A stretch of DNA of 48,915 nucleotides, from the NCBI GenBank assembly GCA_040902845.1, contig JBBDWM010000004.1:1-48915 (forward strand), in the 5' to 3' direction. Source of the DNA: JALYNX01 sp040902845 (GTDB lineage: Bacteria > Actinomycetota > Acidimicrobiia > Spongiisociales > ZC4RG35). The notes under the pieces are model-generated. The model did not search any database. It had not been told where the DNA came from and worked only from the letters and a program-made list of their open reading frames with translations. Shown piece after piece: positions 1 through 9,204 of this stretch. Both the position numbers and the translations under genes were made by a program. Position 1 is the first letter of the stretch; every line of letters begins with the position of its first letter.

Positions 1-41
1 CAACCCACCGCACGAATACGAGGCCGCCAACCACGGTTCAT
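1..41 (-). CDS. N-terminus of a minus-strand protein cut by the window edge
   Basis: An ATG at 41-39 on the minus strand opens a frame reading MNRGWRPRIRAVG before the window ends. AAAGGGG lies about nine bases upstream and would serve as a ribosome binding site. The basic start would suit the n-region of a secreted or membrane protein, but too little is visible to assign a family. The hairpin-rich non-coding stretch upstream of it would be its leader. Confidence 0.35.
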   Translation of the reverse strand, partial: MNRGWRPRIRAVG

Positions 42-463
42 CGCGTAGAGCCCCTTTAGGCCCGAAACCGGCCCCAATCGAATGGATGCGGGCCGGTCAG
101 CAGTCACCCCGACTGGTAAGTCCCTGGGACTCCAAAGGCGTCTTTCGCGAGGCGGTGGCGAGGCCACGCCGAATGCCTACGGCGCAGGTGTTGTGAGACG
201 GTGTCAGAAAAGCTGACGGATTCGCCTGGTTCGGGGCAGGCCCGCGCTCGATGGAGCCCTCCCGTTGCTGGTGCTGATTTGCAGGACAAATCCCTCATCA
301 GGACTCTGCCGACGATTAGGTAGGGTATTTCCGTGCACTTTGTTTCTAACAGACCTCGCACCATTTCAGATTTGGCCAACTCAGGCCTCTCGATCGATCA
401 TGACGGCGCTTTGGTCATCGGTCTCGCCCAGGAAGCCTCTGTCATATACCAGGACTCGGTGTT
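42..463. other. Non-coding, hairpin-rich leader or divergent promoter region
   Basis: No convincing gene lies here. Read on the minus strand it holds a chain of stems ahead of the start at 41: 287-292 with 276-281, 213-217 with 203-207, 111-115 with 101-105, and a 9-bp stem 90-98 with 66-74 (one G-U pair) close to the start. The block at 224-211 reads CGAATCCGTCAGCT on the minus strand, which recalls part of the conserved 3' core of ydaO-type (c-di-AMP) riboswitches; the following GCTAACC is absent. The right part should hold the promoter of the plus-strand glycosyltransferase. I could not place a clear -10/-35 pair. Confidence 0.35.
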
Positions 464-2332
464 GTGAAAGAACCCCCCAAGCTCGACCAAAAGAAGGGTG
501 TGACGGACCGGCCGAGCGTTACCAGACGCCTGCGAACCGAAGTGAGAAGCGTCGGCATCTTGGGGACACTCGCGATGGTTTGGTCATACATCCGATGGCG
601 CATCGCCGGTGCACCGATCGAGGGCCCCCCGAGGTGGGATGAATGGACCGCAGCTTACGGCGGTCTTACTCCGCAACATGCTGCACCGATGACATTCTCG
701 GTGATCTGCCCGGTGTATAACACTCGCCCCGCATTCCTGCAGGAGTGCGTCAAGTCGGTGACCTCGCAAACACTATCGACCTGGGAATTGATCCTTGTTG
801 ATGATGCATCGACGCAGCCGGACACACGAACGGCGCTAGCCCTCCTGGCCTCCAGCGACGAACGCATCCAAGTGATCCGACTCGGCGAGAACGTCGGCAT
901 CGCCGGCGCGACCAATGCCGGGGCCAGAGTGGCCGATGGCCAGTATCTGGTGTTTCTCGATCACGACGACGTTTTGGCCCCCACTGCTCTCGAATGGCTG
1001 TCCTCGTGCACCGAGGCCGATCTTATCTACACCGACGAGGACAAGATCTACGAAGACGGGACATTGGATCAGCCTTTCTTCAAGCCTTCGTGGTCCCCAC
1101 GCCTCCTTCTGGGCGTCAACTACATAAACCACATCACTTGCATCCGAAAGGCCTTGTTCGACGAGGTCGGGGGTCTCCGAACCGGGATTGACGGAGCCCA
1201 GGACCACGATCTCCTGCTGCGGATCTCTGAGCTACCAATCTCAGTAGCGCACGTCCCAAACGTGCTGTATCACTGGCGCGTCTGGAGCGAGTCAGCGGCG
1301 GGGCGCCCTTCATCGAAGATCCACATCGAAGAGATCGGGCTTCGGGTTATCGCTGAGGCGATCGCCCGAAGAGGCTGGAACGCACATGCAGCGTTGGGCA
1401 ACGGTCGGCCGTTCAACTACCGGGTCATCTGGGAGGCCGAGCCTGAGCCGCCCTTCGTCAAGGTGATCATGCCTACGCGCGACCACATGAAGATGTTGCG
1501 CAGGGCTGTCAACGGTGTACTCGAACGCACCGACGGTGTTCGAACCCATCTTGTGATAGTGGACAACGGCTCGCGCCACGAGAAAACCTTGTCCTACCTT
1601 GCGGAGCTCGATCAGCGAGATGATGTAACGGTGCACCGGATCGACGACGCCTTCAACTACTCGAGGCTCTGCAACGAGGGGGTAAATGCGGGGCCATCCG
1701 CGCCGCTGATCCTGTTGCTCAACAACGATATTGAGGTGCTGCACCGGAACTGGCTTCTTCAGCTCTCGGGGTGGCTGCGCGACCCGACGGTCGCCGGAGT
1801 CGGCGTCAAGCTGCTTTTCCCCAATCGAACCATTCAGCATGCCGGCGTGATCGTCGGACTCGGCGGGTTGGCCGGGCACTACGCCGGTGAGCAGCCTGAC
1901 GAGCCACAGCTCAGCAACCTCCACGACCAGGCACGCGAAGTGTCGTGTCTCACGGCCGCCTGTCTCCTTCTGCGTACTGACGACTACCTCAAGATTGGAG
2001 GTATGAACGAGGATCTCGCCCTCGACTTCCAAGATGTCGATTTTTGCCTCCGGCTACATCGCGACCTCGGTGGATCGTTTGTATATGACCCGACCTACCC
2101 ACTGATCCACCTGCAGTCCGCCAGCCGGGGAAAACTTGGGGCGGCCAGTGGATACACCGTGTCCAGGATGGAGTTTCTCTGGCAGCAGGAACTCGAAAGA
2201 CCCGACCCTTATTACAGCCCTCACCTAACCCTGGCGAAACACGACTTCCGATTGGCGGCGATTCCTCCCTCCACCGCGGCTCGACTGGCCCGTCTCGAGC
2301 CTCGGTTCATCGGTGAGTCGATCATCGAATGA
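464..2332 (+). CDS. Two-domain family 2 glycosyltransferase
   Basis: This 622-residue cytoplasmic protein carries two GT2-like domains in tandem, the layout of O-antigen and rhamnan glycosyltransferases that add successive sugars. Domain 1 runs from about residue 78 to 300, with FSVICPVYN, LVDDAS at 111-116 and the metal-binding FLDHDD at 164-169. Domain 2 runs from about 330 to 590, with VIMPTRD, VIVDNGS, LLLNNDIE and a C-terminal DVDFCLRL acceptor-site motif. The GTG at 464 is used; an internal ATG at residue 38 would still keep both domains. It sits 277 bp upstream of the dTDP-rhamnose operon, so rhamnosyl transfer is a reasonable but unproven guess. Confidence 0.9.
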   Translation: MKEPPKLDQKKGVTDRPSVTRRLRTEVRSVGILGTLAMVWSYIRWRIAGAPIEGPPRWDEWTAAYGGLTPQHAAPMTFSVICPVYNTRPAFLQECVKSVTSQTLSTWELILVDDASTQPDTRTALALLASSDERIQVIRLGENVGIAGATNAGARVADGQYLVFLDHDDVLAPTALEWLSSCTEADLIYTDEDKIYEDGTLDQPFFKPSWSPRLLLGVNYINHITCIRKALFDEVGGLRTGIDGAQDHDLLLRISELPISVAHVPNVLYHWRVWSESAAGRPSSKIHIEEIGLRVIAEAIARRGWNAHAALGNGRPFNYRVIWEAEPEPPFVKVIMPTRDHMKMLRRAVNGVLERTDGVRTHLVIVDNGSRHEKTLSYLAELDQRDDVTVHRIDDAFNYSRLCNEGVNAGPSAPLILLLNNDIEVLHRNWLLQLSGWLRDPTVAGVGVKLLFPNRTIQHAGVIVGLGGLAGHYAGEQPDEPQLSNLHDQAREVSCLTAACLLLRTDDYLKIGGMNEDLALDFQDVDFCLRLHRDLGGSFVYDPTYPLIHLQSASRGKLGAASGYTVSRMEFLWQQELERPDPYYSPHLTLAKHDFRLAAIPPSTAARLARLEPRFIGESIIE

Positions 2333-2609
2333 GCAGCGGCTCGATCGGCCGAATGGCTCCCCAAAAGGGATAGAGCCCAGAGAGCGAAACTGGTTCATTC
2401 GCTTCGAGCCAACCAAGCTGGCCGATGACGCCGCGGGCGTCCTACAAGACCACCCACTTCCACGCACCGGCCTCGAGAGGTCGGCCGGCCGGGATGACTA
2501 CTATCGGTATCGATTGGCCCCTCGACTGCAAAACCCCGACCGTTTCACCCAAGGATCAACGCGCTTCTACCGTTACCGAACTGAAGTATTCGAGTAGGGG
2601 TCTCTTGAT

Positions 2610-3581
2610 ATGGCTCGTAAGTACCTGGTGACCGGTGGTGCCGGATTCATCGGATCCAACTTCATTCGGTACGTCCTGAATCGAGAACCCGAGGCCTGGA
2701 TCACCAACCTCGACCTTATGACTTATGCCGGGGTGCCCGCCACCGTCGCCGAGCTGGATGAACACCCGAATCACGAGTTCGTAAAGGGCGATATCACGGA
2801 CGTTGACCTGCTCGATGAGTTGATGCCCGGGCACGACATCATTGTTCACTTTGCCGCTGAGAGTCATGTTGACCGCTCGATTGCGGGCCCATCACCGTTT
2901 CTGACGACCAATGTCGTAGGAACTGGAGTGCTCCTCGACGCCGCCCTCAGACATGGCATACCGCGGTTCATCCACATCTCGACCGACGAGGTCTACGGGT
3001 CGGTCGACGACGGGTATGCGACCGAGGAAGGTCTTCTGGATCCGTCATCGCCCTACTCGTCGTCGAAGGCGGGTTCCGACTTGTTGGCCCTGTCCTACTT
3101 CACAACATATGGGTATCCCGTACTGGTCACGCGATGCACGAACAACTATGGGCCGTACCAGTTTCCGGAGAAGGTGATCCCGCTCTTTGTGACCAATCTG
3201 CTGGATGGAATGAAGGTGCCCCTCTACGGCGATGGGCTCAATGAGCGTGATTGGCTCTATGTTGAAGACCACTGTTCGGCGATTCATCTGTTGGTGGAGC
3301 GCGGCAGCCCTGGCGAGATCTACAACATCGGTGCCAATGCCCAATTACCCAACATCGAGCTGACTTGGGCAATCCTGAACGCACTGGACCTCGACGAATC
3401 GTGGATCGAACCAGTGCCTGACCGCCTCGGACATGATTTCCGCTACGCGGTCGACTCCCAGAAGATCCGATCCATGGGCTGGAAACCCGCTCACGACCTC
3501 GAAGAGCGACTCATCGACACGATCGGCTGGTATCGAGAGCGCGAGGATTGGTGGCGACCGCTGAAGGGAAATCGTTCGTGA
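2610..3581 (+). CDS. rfbB: dTDP-glucose 4,6-dehydratase
   Basis: Converts dTDP-glucose to dTDP-4-keto-6-deoxyglucose, step 2 of dTDP-L-rhamnose synthesis, in the cytoplasm with bound NAD. The 323-residue length is normal. It is an extended SDR: GGAGFIG at 9-15, STDEVYG at 124-130 with the catalytic Asp-Glu pair, and the Tyr149-xxx-Lys153 active-site motif, followed by the conserved NNYGP. A GAGTAGGGG ribosome binding site precedes the ATG. It leads an operon in which each following gene overlaps its predecessor by four bases. Confidence 0.96.
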   Translation: MARKYLVTGGAGFIGSNFIRYVLNREPEAWITNLDLMTYAGVPATVAELDEHPNHEFVKGDITDVDLLDELMPGHDIIVHFAAESHVDRSIAGPSPFLTTNVVGTGVLLDAALRHGIPRFIHISTDEVYGSVDDGYATEEGLLDPSSPYSSSKAGSDLLALSYFTTYGYPVLVTRCTNNYGPYQFPEKVIPLFVTNLLDGMKVPLYGDGLNERDWLYVEDHCSAIHLLVERGSPGEIYNIGANAQLPNIELTWAILNALDLDESWIEPVPDRLGHDFRYAVDSQKIRSMGWKPAHDLEERLIDTIGWYREREDWWRPLKGNRS

Positions 3582-4453
3582 AGGGCATCGTTCTTGCCGG
3601 CGGTGCAGGCAGCCGCCTCGATCCAATCACCCGGGTAGCCAGCAAGCAGTTACAGCCGGTCTACGACAAACCAATGGTCTACTACCCGCTGGCCACACTG
3701 ATGGAGGCCTCGATCAGGGACGTGCTCCTCATCTCTTCCCCCGAAGACACGCCCCGATTCGAGGCGCTCCTCGGAAATGGAGCGCAGTGGGGCGTCTCGA
3801 TCGAGTACGCGGTTCAACCAAGGCCGGAGGGCATTGCCCAAGCTCTGCTGATTGGCGAGACCTTCATCAATGGTGAGGGGGTCGCGTTGATCCTCGGGGA
3901 CAACATCTTCCATGGGAACCTGGGCCTTGATGCAGTGGTGTCAGACTTCGATGGGGGTGCAATCATCTTTGGCTATCCGGTCTCCGACCCAGAGCGCTAC
4001 GGAGTGGTCGAGATCGATGCCAATGGGATGGCAGTCTCTCTCGAGGAGAAGCCTTCCTCTCCGAGATCCAATCTGGCCGTACCCGGCTTTTACCTATACG
4101 ACGCGCATGTGGTCGACATCGTCAAGAACCTCACACCCTCCGCACGGGGAGAACTCGAGATCACCGACGTCAACCGTGAATACCTGGCGCGCGGAGCCCT
4201 CCGCACTATCCGATTGGGGCGGGGAATCGCCTGGCTCGACAGTGGTACCCATGACAGCCTGCTCGAAGCCGCCAACTTCATCGCCACCATCGAGCACCGT
4301 CAAGGCCTCAAGATCGCCTGTCTCGAGGAGATCGCCTACCAGCGAGGCTATGTCGACCACAACCACATGACGACCCTCGTATCCGAGATGCCCCAGTCGG
4401 GCTATCGGGGATACTTGGAACGGCTTCTCGCTGACACCTCGATTCCGTCGTGA
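3578..4453 (+). CDS. rfbA: Glucose-1-phosphate thymidylyltransferase
   Basis: Makes dTDP-glucose from glucose-1-phosphate and dTTP, step 1 of the dTDP-L-rhamnose pathway. The GTG at 3578 overlaps the rfbB stop (GTGA) and gives the family-typical start MKGIVLAGGAGSRL; a TTG ten codons earlier is less likely. Visible motifs are the nucleotide-binding GGAGSRL, QPVYDKPM with the conserved lysine, LILGDNIF with the metal-binding aspartate, and EEKP. The 291-residue length matches the family. The overlap with rfbB and rfbD implies translational coupling. Confidence 0.95.
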   Translation: MKGIVLAGGAGSRLDPITRVASKQLQPVYDKPMVYYPLATLMEASIRDVLLISSPEDTPRFEALLGNGAQWGVSIEYAVQPRPEGIAQALLIGETFINGEGVALILGDNIFHGNLGLDAVVSDFDGGAIIFGYPVSDPERYGVVEIDANGMAVSLEEKPSSPRSNLAVPGFYLYDAHVVDIVKNLTPSARGELEITDVNREYLARGALRTIRLGRGIAWLDSGTHDSLLEAANFIATIEHRQGLKIACLEEIAYQRGYVDHNHMTTLVSEMPQSGYRGYLERLLADTSIPS

Positions 4454-5298
4454 TCGCTGTCCTCGGAGCGGGAGGCCAGCTCGGTACCGCATTCATTCGT
4501 CTTCTCGGTGGTGATGCAGTCCCTCTGACCCGAGCCGACATCGACATGACGAGGCCCGAGGAGATCGAGCCCTGGATCGCCTCCAACCGACCCGAGTTGG
4601 TGATCAATTGCGCCGCCTACACCGCGGTGGATGACGCCGAAGCCAACAGCTCGGTCGCACGCTCGGTTAACGCCACTTCGGTCGGGGAACTAGCCGCCTC
4701 GGCCGCCAGACACGGTGCCGGTTTGGTGACCTTCTCCACCGACTATGTCTTCGACGGCTCCAAGGACTCGGGCTATGTCGAGAGGGATCGCCCTCACCCG
4801 CTGAGTGTCTACGGCGAGACAAAGCTCGAGGGGGAGCGGCTGGCGATGAGCATCCATCCCGGGTCCCTCGTGATCAGAACGTCCTGGGTTCTCTCCGGAA
4901 CTCACCGCAACTTCGCCATGACGATGCTGCAGTTGATAGCGAAGGGGCAGGTGCGCGTTGTCGACGATCAGCGGGGCAGGCCAACGTTGGTCGATGATCT
5001 GGCCGAGGCCACCATGGCTGCAGTCGAGAAAGGCGCCACTGGCTTGCTTCACTTGACGAACACGGGCGAAACGACCTGGTTCAGACTCGCTCGTGAAATC
5101 GCCGAGCTAGGCGGACTCGACACGTCACGGATCATCCCTGTAACAACGGATGAGTTCCCAACGCCCGCTGTGCGACCGCGAAACTCGGTGCTTGACAGCG
5201 AACGTCTCTTGGACCTCGGCCTAAGCCCGCTCCCGGCCTACAGGGAGGGCTTGAGTCGAGCAGTCGATCAGCTGATGGCTCGGACAAGCCCGTCATGA
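4450..5298 (+). CDS. rfbD: dTDP-4-dehydrorhamnose reductase
   Basis: Final NADPH-dependent step to dTDP-L-rhamnose. This 282-residue SDR has the N-terminal GAGGQLG nucleotide-binding loop, INCAAYT, STDYVFDG and the Tyr-xxx-Lys motif in SVYGETK. The GTG start overlaps the rfbA stop as GTGA. The epimerase RfbC, which acts between RfbB and RfbD, is not encoded anywhere in this window, so it must lie elsewhere or be replaced. The protein ends in an ATGA overlap with the next glycosyltransferase. Confidence 0.95.
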   Translation: MIAVLGAGGQLGTAFIRLLGGDAVPLTRADIDMTRPEEIEPWIASNRPELVINCAAYTAVDDAEANSSVARSVNATSVGELAASAARHGAGLVTFSTDYVFDGSKDSGYVERDRPHPLSVYGETKLEGERLAMSIHPGSLVIRTSWVLSGTHRNFAMTMLQLIAKGQVRVVDDQRGRPTLVDDLAEATMAAVEKGATGLLHLTNTGETTWFRLAREIAELGGLDTSRIIPVTTDEFPTPAVRPRNSVLDSERLLDLGLSPLPAYREGLSRAVDQLMARTSPS

Positions 5299-6992
5299 CA
5301 TTTCATGTCGTTCATCACGTAGAGCGAAGGGCCGAGAGCAGCCTCGCCTACGTGATTCGATTGCTAGGGCTCGAACCCAAGTCGATTGCTCTGCCTGACT
5401 CGCCGACACTGCACGGTGAGCTCGATCGCATCCAGAAAGGATTCAGGCATACTCCAGAGCCGCTACTCGCCGCTTGGCGAGCCGCCCGCCATCTCGCTGA
5501 TGTCACTGAGCCCGGTGACGTCGTGGTCATGAGCGACCTCGGTGGCTTGGGCGGGATTTTTGCTCTCGAGCAGGCCGCCGCCGAGCCCGGGCAGCGACGC
5601 AGCTTGTGGACTGTGGCCGCCGATTCGGCGTTCCTCGAGCTTCGCTTCGTGGCCGGAACCCACCTCGGCCCTCCGATGCCCCTCGACTCGCAGATCGATT
5701 GGGAAATCGTCCAGTACAACTGGTCCGATCGGGTGATGGCGACATCAACCCTCGCTATCGCCGAACTCGCACAAATCGGGGCCGAATCAGAGTTGATCGG
5801 AGTTCCAGCACCGCTGGGAACAAATGGCGGTCGACGCGACCCTCGTCACGTCTGGATTCCGGGGCCAGTGAGTCGGCGCAACCAGGTCGGCGAGATCCTG
5901 CGCGCACTCACGTCACTTCCGGGTTCACAGATCTCGCTGTCCGATGACGACACCGAAGATCAGATATGGACCGGGTCTGCCTGGGAGGCCCTTAGGCACT
6001 CTCGCGAGGTGTTGGGGGCCCGAGTCGAGCGTGGTCCGCAACCGACCGACCCCAGCACGATCGTCATCGGGGACCCCTTTGCCATTCCAGACTCAGTGCT
6101 CGAGAGCTACCGGGCTGACGGAGTTCCGGTGGTGGTGCCCGCAGACAGCGCGGCCAGCCTGATCTGGCCAGACGCTCCCACCTGGGTCGGCGCCGACGAT
6201 TTGGTCCGGCTGTTCGAGGAGAGCGGCTACATCGATACGGAGAAGATCCCGACGATGACTACGGCGCATCGACCATCTGGCCGGACCGGTCAGTCGCCCC
6301 TACGGGCCCGCGCCGTTTCGGTAGGTATCCCAGTATTTCGCGAGGTCAGGTTTCTCACGGAGACCGTCCAATCGGTGCTCGACCAGGAACATGCGGCAGT
6401 TGAACTGCTGCTCATCGACGACGGGTCACACTCAGGAATCGTGGATCAGGTCTTCGGCAACCTCGTTGGCCTCGACTCGAGAGTGCGAACGCTCCGTACC
6501 GAACACCGAGGAGTCTGCGCCGCCCGAAATGTGTTGCTGGAGACGATGAAGGGGGACAGTTTTCTGCTGATCGACTCCGACGACATCTTGCTCCCGACTT
6601 TCTTGAGCCGTTGCGCGTCCGCGCTCAACTCCCGTGACGACGTTTGGGCGGTGGCAACCTGGACCGAGTTTTTCGGTGTGTATGAAGCCATCGAAGCCAA
6701 ACCGCCGTTCGACGCGCGAGTGGGAAGACGCGAGAACCCAATCATCTCCACACCCGTCTTGGCGGACAGGAAGGTTCTGGACGAAGGCATCCGATTCGCC
6801 CCGGACCTGGCCTTTCTCTACTGCGAGGATTGGCATTTCTGGTCCCAGATCGTTGCCGCAGGAGGGAGATTCGGGCTGGTTCCGGAGCCATTGGTCCGTC
6901 ATCGCGTTCACCAAGCCTCGGGAGGCTTCATGCGCACCGAGCTGGCCTACGCTCTCGGACGGTCGAGGGCTACCGAGCCGCTGCCCGATTGA
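5295..6992 (+). CDS. Glycosyltransferase with unclassified N-terminal half and C-terminal GT2 domain
   Basis: The protein has 565 residues. The C-terminal part, from about residue 335, is a GT2 fold: VSVGIPVFRE, LLLIDDGS, ARNVLLE, LLIDSDD as the DxD metal site, and a CEDWHFW motif at the acceptor side. The first 330 residues have no family I can name; they contain GDVVVMSDLGG and a stretch reminiscent of GT-B nucleotide-sugar folds. The ATG overlaps the rfbD stop (ATGA), making it the last gene of the rhamnose operon and a candidate rhamnosyltransferase. Its 3' end overlaps the convergent gene by 23 bp. Confidence 0.88.
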   Translation: MTFHVVHHVERRAESSLAYVIRLLGLEPKSIALPDSPTLHGELDRIQKGFRHTPEPLLAAWRAARHLADVTEPGDVVVMSDLGGLGGIFALEQAAAEPGQRRSLWTVAADSAFLELRFVAGTHLGPPMPLDSQIDWEIVQYNWSDRVMATSTLAIAELAQIGAESELIGVPAPLGTNGGRRDPRHVWIPGPVSRRNQVGEILRALTSLPGSQISLSDDDTEDQIWTGSAWEALRHSREVLGARVERGPQPTDPSTIVIGDPFAIPDSVLESYRADGVPVVVPADSAASLIWPDAPTWVGADDLVRLFEESGYIDTEKIPTMTTAHRPSGRTGQSPLRARAVSVGIPVFREVRFLTETVQSVLDQEHAAVELLLIDDGSHSGIVDQVFGNLVGLDSRVRTLRTEHRGVCAARNVLLETMKGDSFLLIDSDDILLPTFLSRCASALNSRDDVWAVATWTEFFGVYEAIEAKPPFDARVGRRENPIISTPVLADRKVLDEGIRFAPDLAFLYCEDWHFWSQIVAAGGRFGLVPEPLVRHRVHQASGGFMRTELAYALGRSRATEPLPD

Positions 6993-7980
6993 CGAACCGG
7001 TCCCATATCTGAGCGGCCCGGCGATCGTGTTCTGTCATCCAGATCCGGGCCCGCTCCACGGCCTCATCTTTGACGGTGAGCAGTTCGCGGGCGCCCGCAG
7101 CAATAGCCGATGGGTTGTCAGCAAGATCGGTCGTGGTGATCTCCCACAACCTTGGATCATCCTCGAACACCCCTGAGACGCGAGACAACAAACAGGGGAC
7201 CCCGGCGAGATAGGACTCCTGTGGTGTCGATGGGTGGCACTCGGACAGGGTGACGTAGAGGTTGATGTCCACCGAGCCTTGGAGAGCCACGAATTGCTCC
7301 CATGGCAGCTCACCGTGCTCGACCACTGCGATGCCGTCCAGATAGGACACCTCCGGTTTCTGCATCACATGGGCCACGGCACCGTCGATCAGCGCTACGG
7401 CCAGCAGTTGAGTGACGACGTTCTTTCTCCAGAACGGCTCGGCGAAGACCCCGACATGCAGTCCGGGGCCGAGGTCGACACGATTCATTGCAGGCATCAG
7501 CGGCACCCGGTTGGGCACATAGGTGACGGGATACCCCGCGGCAGTGAACCCTTCGGGCACCCCCACCTTGGCCATGCCCACCTCGGTGAGCAGCCCACTC
7601 CTACCTAAGGAGAGAACCTCGTCGATGACGGCGGCCTCCCCCGCCTCTGCACCATGCTGAGCGGGCGAGGAGTGGAGCACGCATTTGACCTCGACGCCGA
7701 CCTCCGCCAGCCGGGCGGCGAGACCCCCCGCTCCTGGTGGCCAACCCTGGATCACGACCACCTCGACACTCGCGCTGGTGATGTGATTCATCAGATAGTC
7801 GGACCAGAGAGTGAGGTTGTCACATTCCACCAGTGGCGAACGGAACGAATAGGCAACGGTGCGCACCCCGCGCCAGTCCGGATGACAGATCTGGATGACT
7901 CGCTCGGTGGACTTGAGCTCATCCCAGGTCCCGAAGGACAACACCGGTGTTCGCGGTGCCACGTCTGAGCCTCTCAACAT
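6970..7980 (-). CDS. Glycosyltransferase, GT-B fold (GT1/GT4-like)
   Basis: A 336-residue cytoplasmic protein with a GT4-like C-terminal half: GLHVGVFAEPFWRKNV, then VDINLYVTLSECHPSTPQES, where the ExxP-type loop binds the nucleotide sugar, then YLAGVPCLLSRVSGV. The ATG at 7980 is chosen; a TTG at 8007 would add nine residues and overlap the upstream epimerase stop. It is co-directional with the UDP-GlcNAc 2-epimerase, so a ManNAc-type donor is possible, but the sugar cannot be read from sequence. Convergent 23-bp overlap with the plus-strand glycosyltransferase. Confidence 0.82.
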   Translation of the reverse strand: MLRGSDVAPRTPVLSFGTWDELKSTERVIQICHPDWRGVRTVAYSFRSPLVECDNLTLWSDYLMNHITSASVEVVVIQGWPPGAGGLAARLAEVGVEVKCVLHSSPAQHGAEAGEAAVIDEVLSLGRSGLLTEVGMAKVGVPEGFTAAGYPVTYVPNRVPLMPAMNRVDLGPGLHVGVFAEPFWRKNVVTQLLAVALIDGAVAHVMQKPEVSYLDGIAVVEHGELPWEQFVALQGSVDINLYVTLSECHPSTPQESYLAGVPCLLSRVSGVFEDDPRLWEITTTDLADNPSAIAAGARELLTVKDEAVERARIWMTEHDRRAAQIWDRFVNRAAAR

Positions 7981-7993
7981 TGTGCGGGCTCGA

Positions 7994-9112
7994 TCACGAA
8001 GCGACAATCAGATCCCCGATCTCCTCAACGATCCGGGCCGATGCCGTCCCGTCTCCGTAGGGCGAAGGGATCGAGGCCAGGCGCTGATGAAGACCCGGGA
8101 TGTCCGCAGCCCAGCGCCCGGCGATGTCCGATATCCCGGGCCCGGGCTCGACCAGCTCGGCGAAGGTGCCCAGCACCTCGGGACGCTCGGTGCTGCGACG
8201 CACCACGATCACCGAGCGTTTGTAAACCGAAACCTCCTCCTGGACCCCGCCGGAGTCCGAGACGAGGAAGGCGGATTCGGCACCCAGACCAAGGAACTCG
8301 TGATAACCGATGGGCTCGATGACTCTGATCGCCTTGAGCAAATCCCCCAGACCGTGCTCCTCAGCCCGGGCCATCGAGCGGGGGTGAAGGGGCAGCAGCA
8401 CGGGAAGGTCCAACGAGGCGAGCTCGGCGAGCAACGTGCGAAACCGCTCTGGGTCGTCGACGTTCTCGGGACGGTGAAACGTTGACAGGACAAAGCCCCC
8501 GGGTTTGAGATCGTTGTGGTCGAGCAGCCGGGCTCGCTCCGAGGGGTCGGGCATCAGCTCGTGCACTGCTTCGACGATGGTGTTTCCGGTGACCCGGATC
8601 CGAGACTCAGGGATCCCCTCTTCGAGCAGGTTCTTCCTCGACACGTCGGTTGGCGCGCAGAGGAGGTCGCCGACGTGATCAATCAGCACCCGATTGTGCT
8701 CCTCGGGCATCCGTCGGTCGTAGCTGCGGAGACCCGCCTCCACGTGCACCAACATTGCCTCCGCGGCGTTCGCCGCGAGGCCACCGGCCAGGGCGGTGTT
8801 GGTGTCGCCTTGAACCACCACCGCAGCAGGGTTCAAGTCGGAGAATTGTTCATCGAGCGCCCTGACCGCCGTGCCGATCTGTTGGCCCCGGGTCTGTCCT
8901 CCCACCCCGAGAAAGGCATGAGGCTCACCCAGGCCGAAGGCGTCGAGAAAAGTCCCGGACAATCCGCGATCGTAGTGCTGCCCGGTGTGGAGGACAACGG
9001 CGACCGGACCAAGGAGGCGGATGACATGGGCCAGTTTGATGATCTCCGGCCGGGTGCCCAAGACCACTGCCACCGAGCGCGGTAATAGGTGGGCTTTTGA
9101 CGGGGATGACAT
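7994..9112 (-). CDS. wecB: Non-hydrolysing UDP-N-acetylglucosamine 2-epimerase
   Basis: Interconverts UDP-GlcNAc and UDP-ManNAc, the entry point to ManNAc-containing surface polymers. The 372 residues fit the family. Visible landmarks are VVLGTRPEIIK near the N-terminus, HTGQHYD, VQGDTNTALAG, HVEAGLRS, RMPEEHNR, TFHRPENVD, and SDSGGVQEEV near the C-terminus, all hallmarks of the bacterial epimerase. The ATG at 9112 is well placed. It is the first gene of a two-gene minus-strand unit and is divergent from the membrane glycosyltransferase at 9205. Confidence 0.94.
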   Translation of the reverse strand: MSSPSKAHLLPRSVAVVLGTRPEIIKLAHVIRLLGPVAVVLHTGQHYDRGLSGTFLDAFGLGEPHAFLGVGGQTRGQQIGTAVRALDEQFSDLNPAAVVVQGDTNTALAGGLAANAAEAMLVHVEAGLRSYDRRMPEEHNRVLIDHVGDLLCAPTDVSRKNLLEEGIPESRIRVTGNTIVEAVHELMPDPSERARLLDHNDLKPGGFVLSTFHRPENVDDPERFRTLLAELASLDLPVLLPLHPRSMARAEEHGLGDLLKAIRVIEPIGYHEFLGLGAESAFLVSDSGGVQEEVSVYKRSVIVVRRSTERPEVLGTFAELVEPGPGISDIAGRWAADIPGLHQRLASIPSPYGDGTASARIVEEIGDLIVAS

Positions 9113-9204
9113 CGTTTCCTGGGGGCCGCGGATGGTCCAATGTTAAGGGTTGGCGGTGGCCATGTATGGAACGTCCGAATCGTCGGCCCTAACCTCGCTC
9201 ACCA

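Noticed and set aside
104..379. 91-codon minus-strand frame and a 125-codon plus-strand frame (265-642) at the left edge
   Set aside because: Both have low-complexity, Arg/Ser/Pro-rich translations typical of non-coding high-GC frames, no family motif, and overlap hairpins or the glycosyltransferase start.
1310..2032. 240-codon minus-strand frame inside the first glycosyltransferase
   Set aside because: It is the antisense shadow of conserved GT2 codons, with no start signal or family motif.
6970..6992. Possible frameshift where two glycosyltransferases meet
   Set aside because: The 23-bp overlap is between convergent genes with complete C-termini, so no error is needed.
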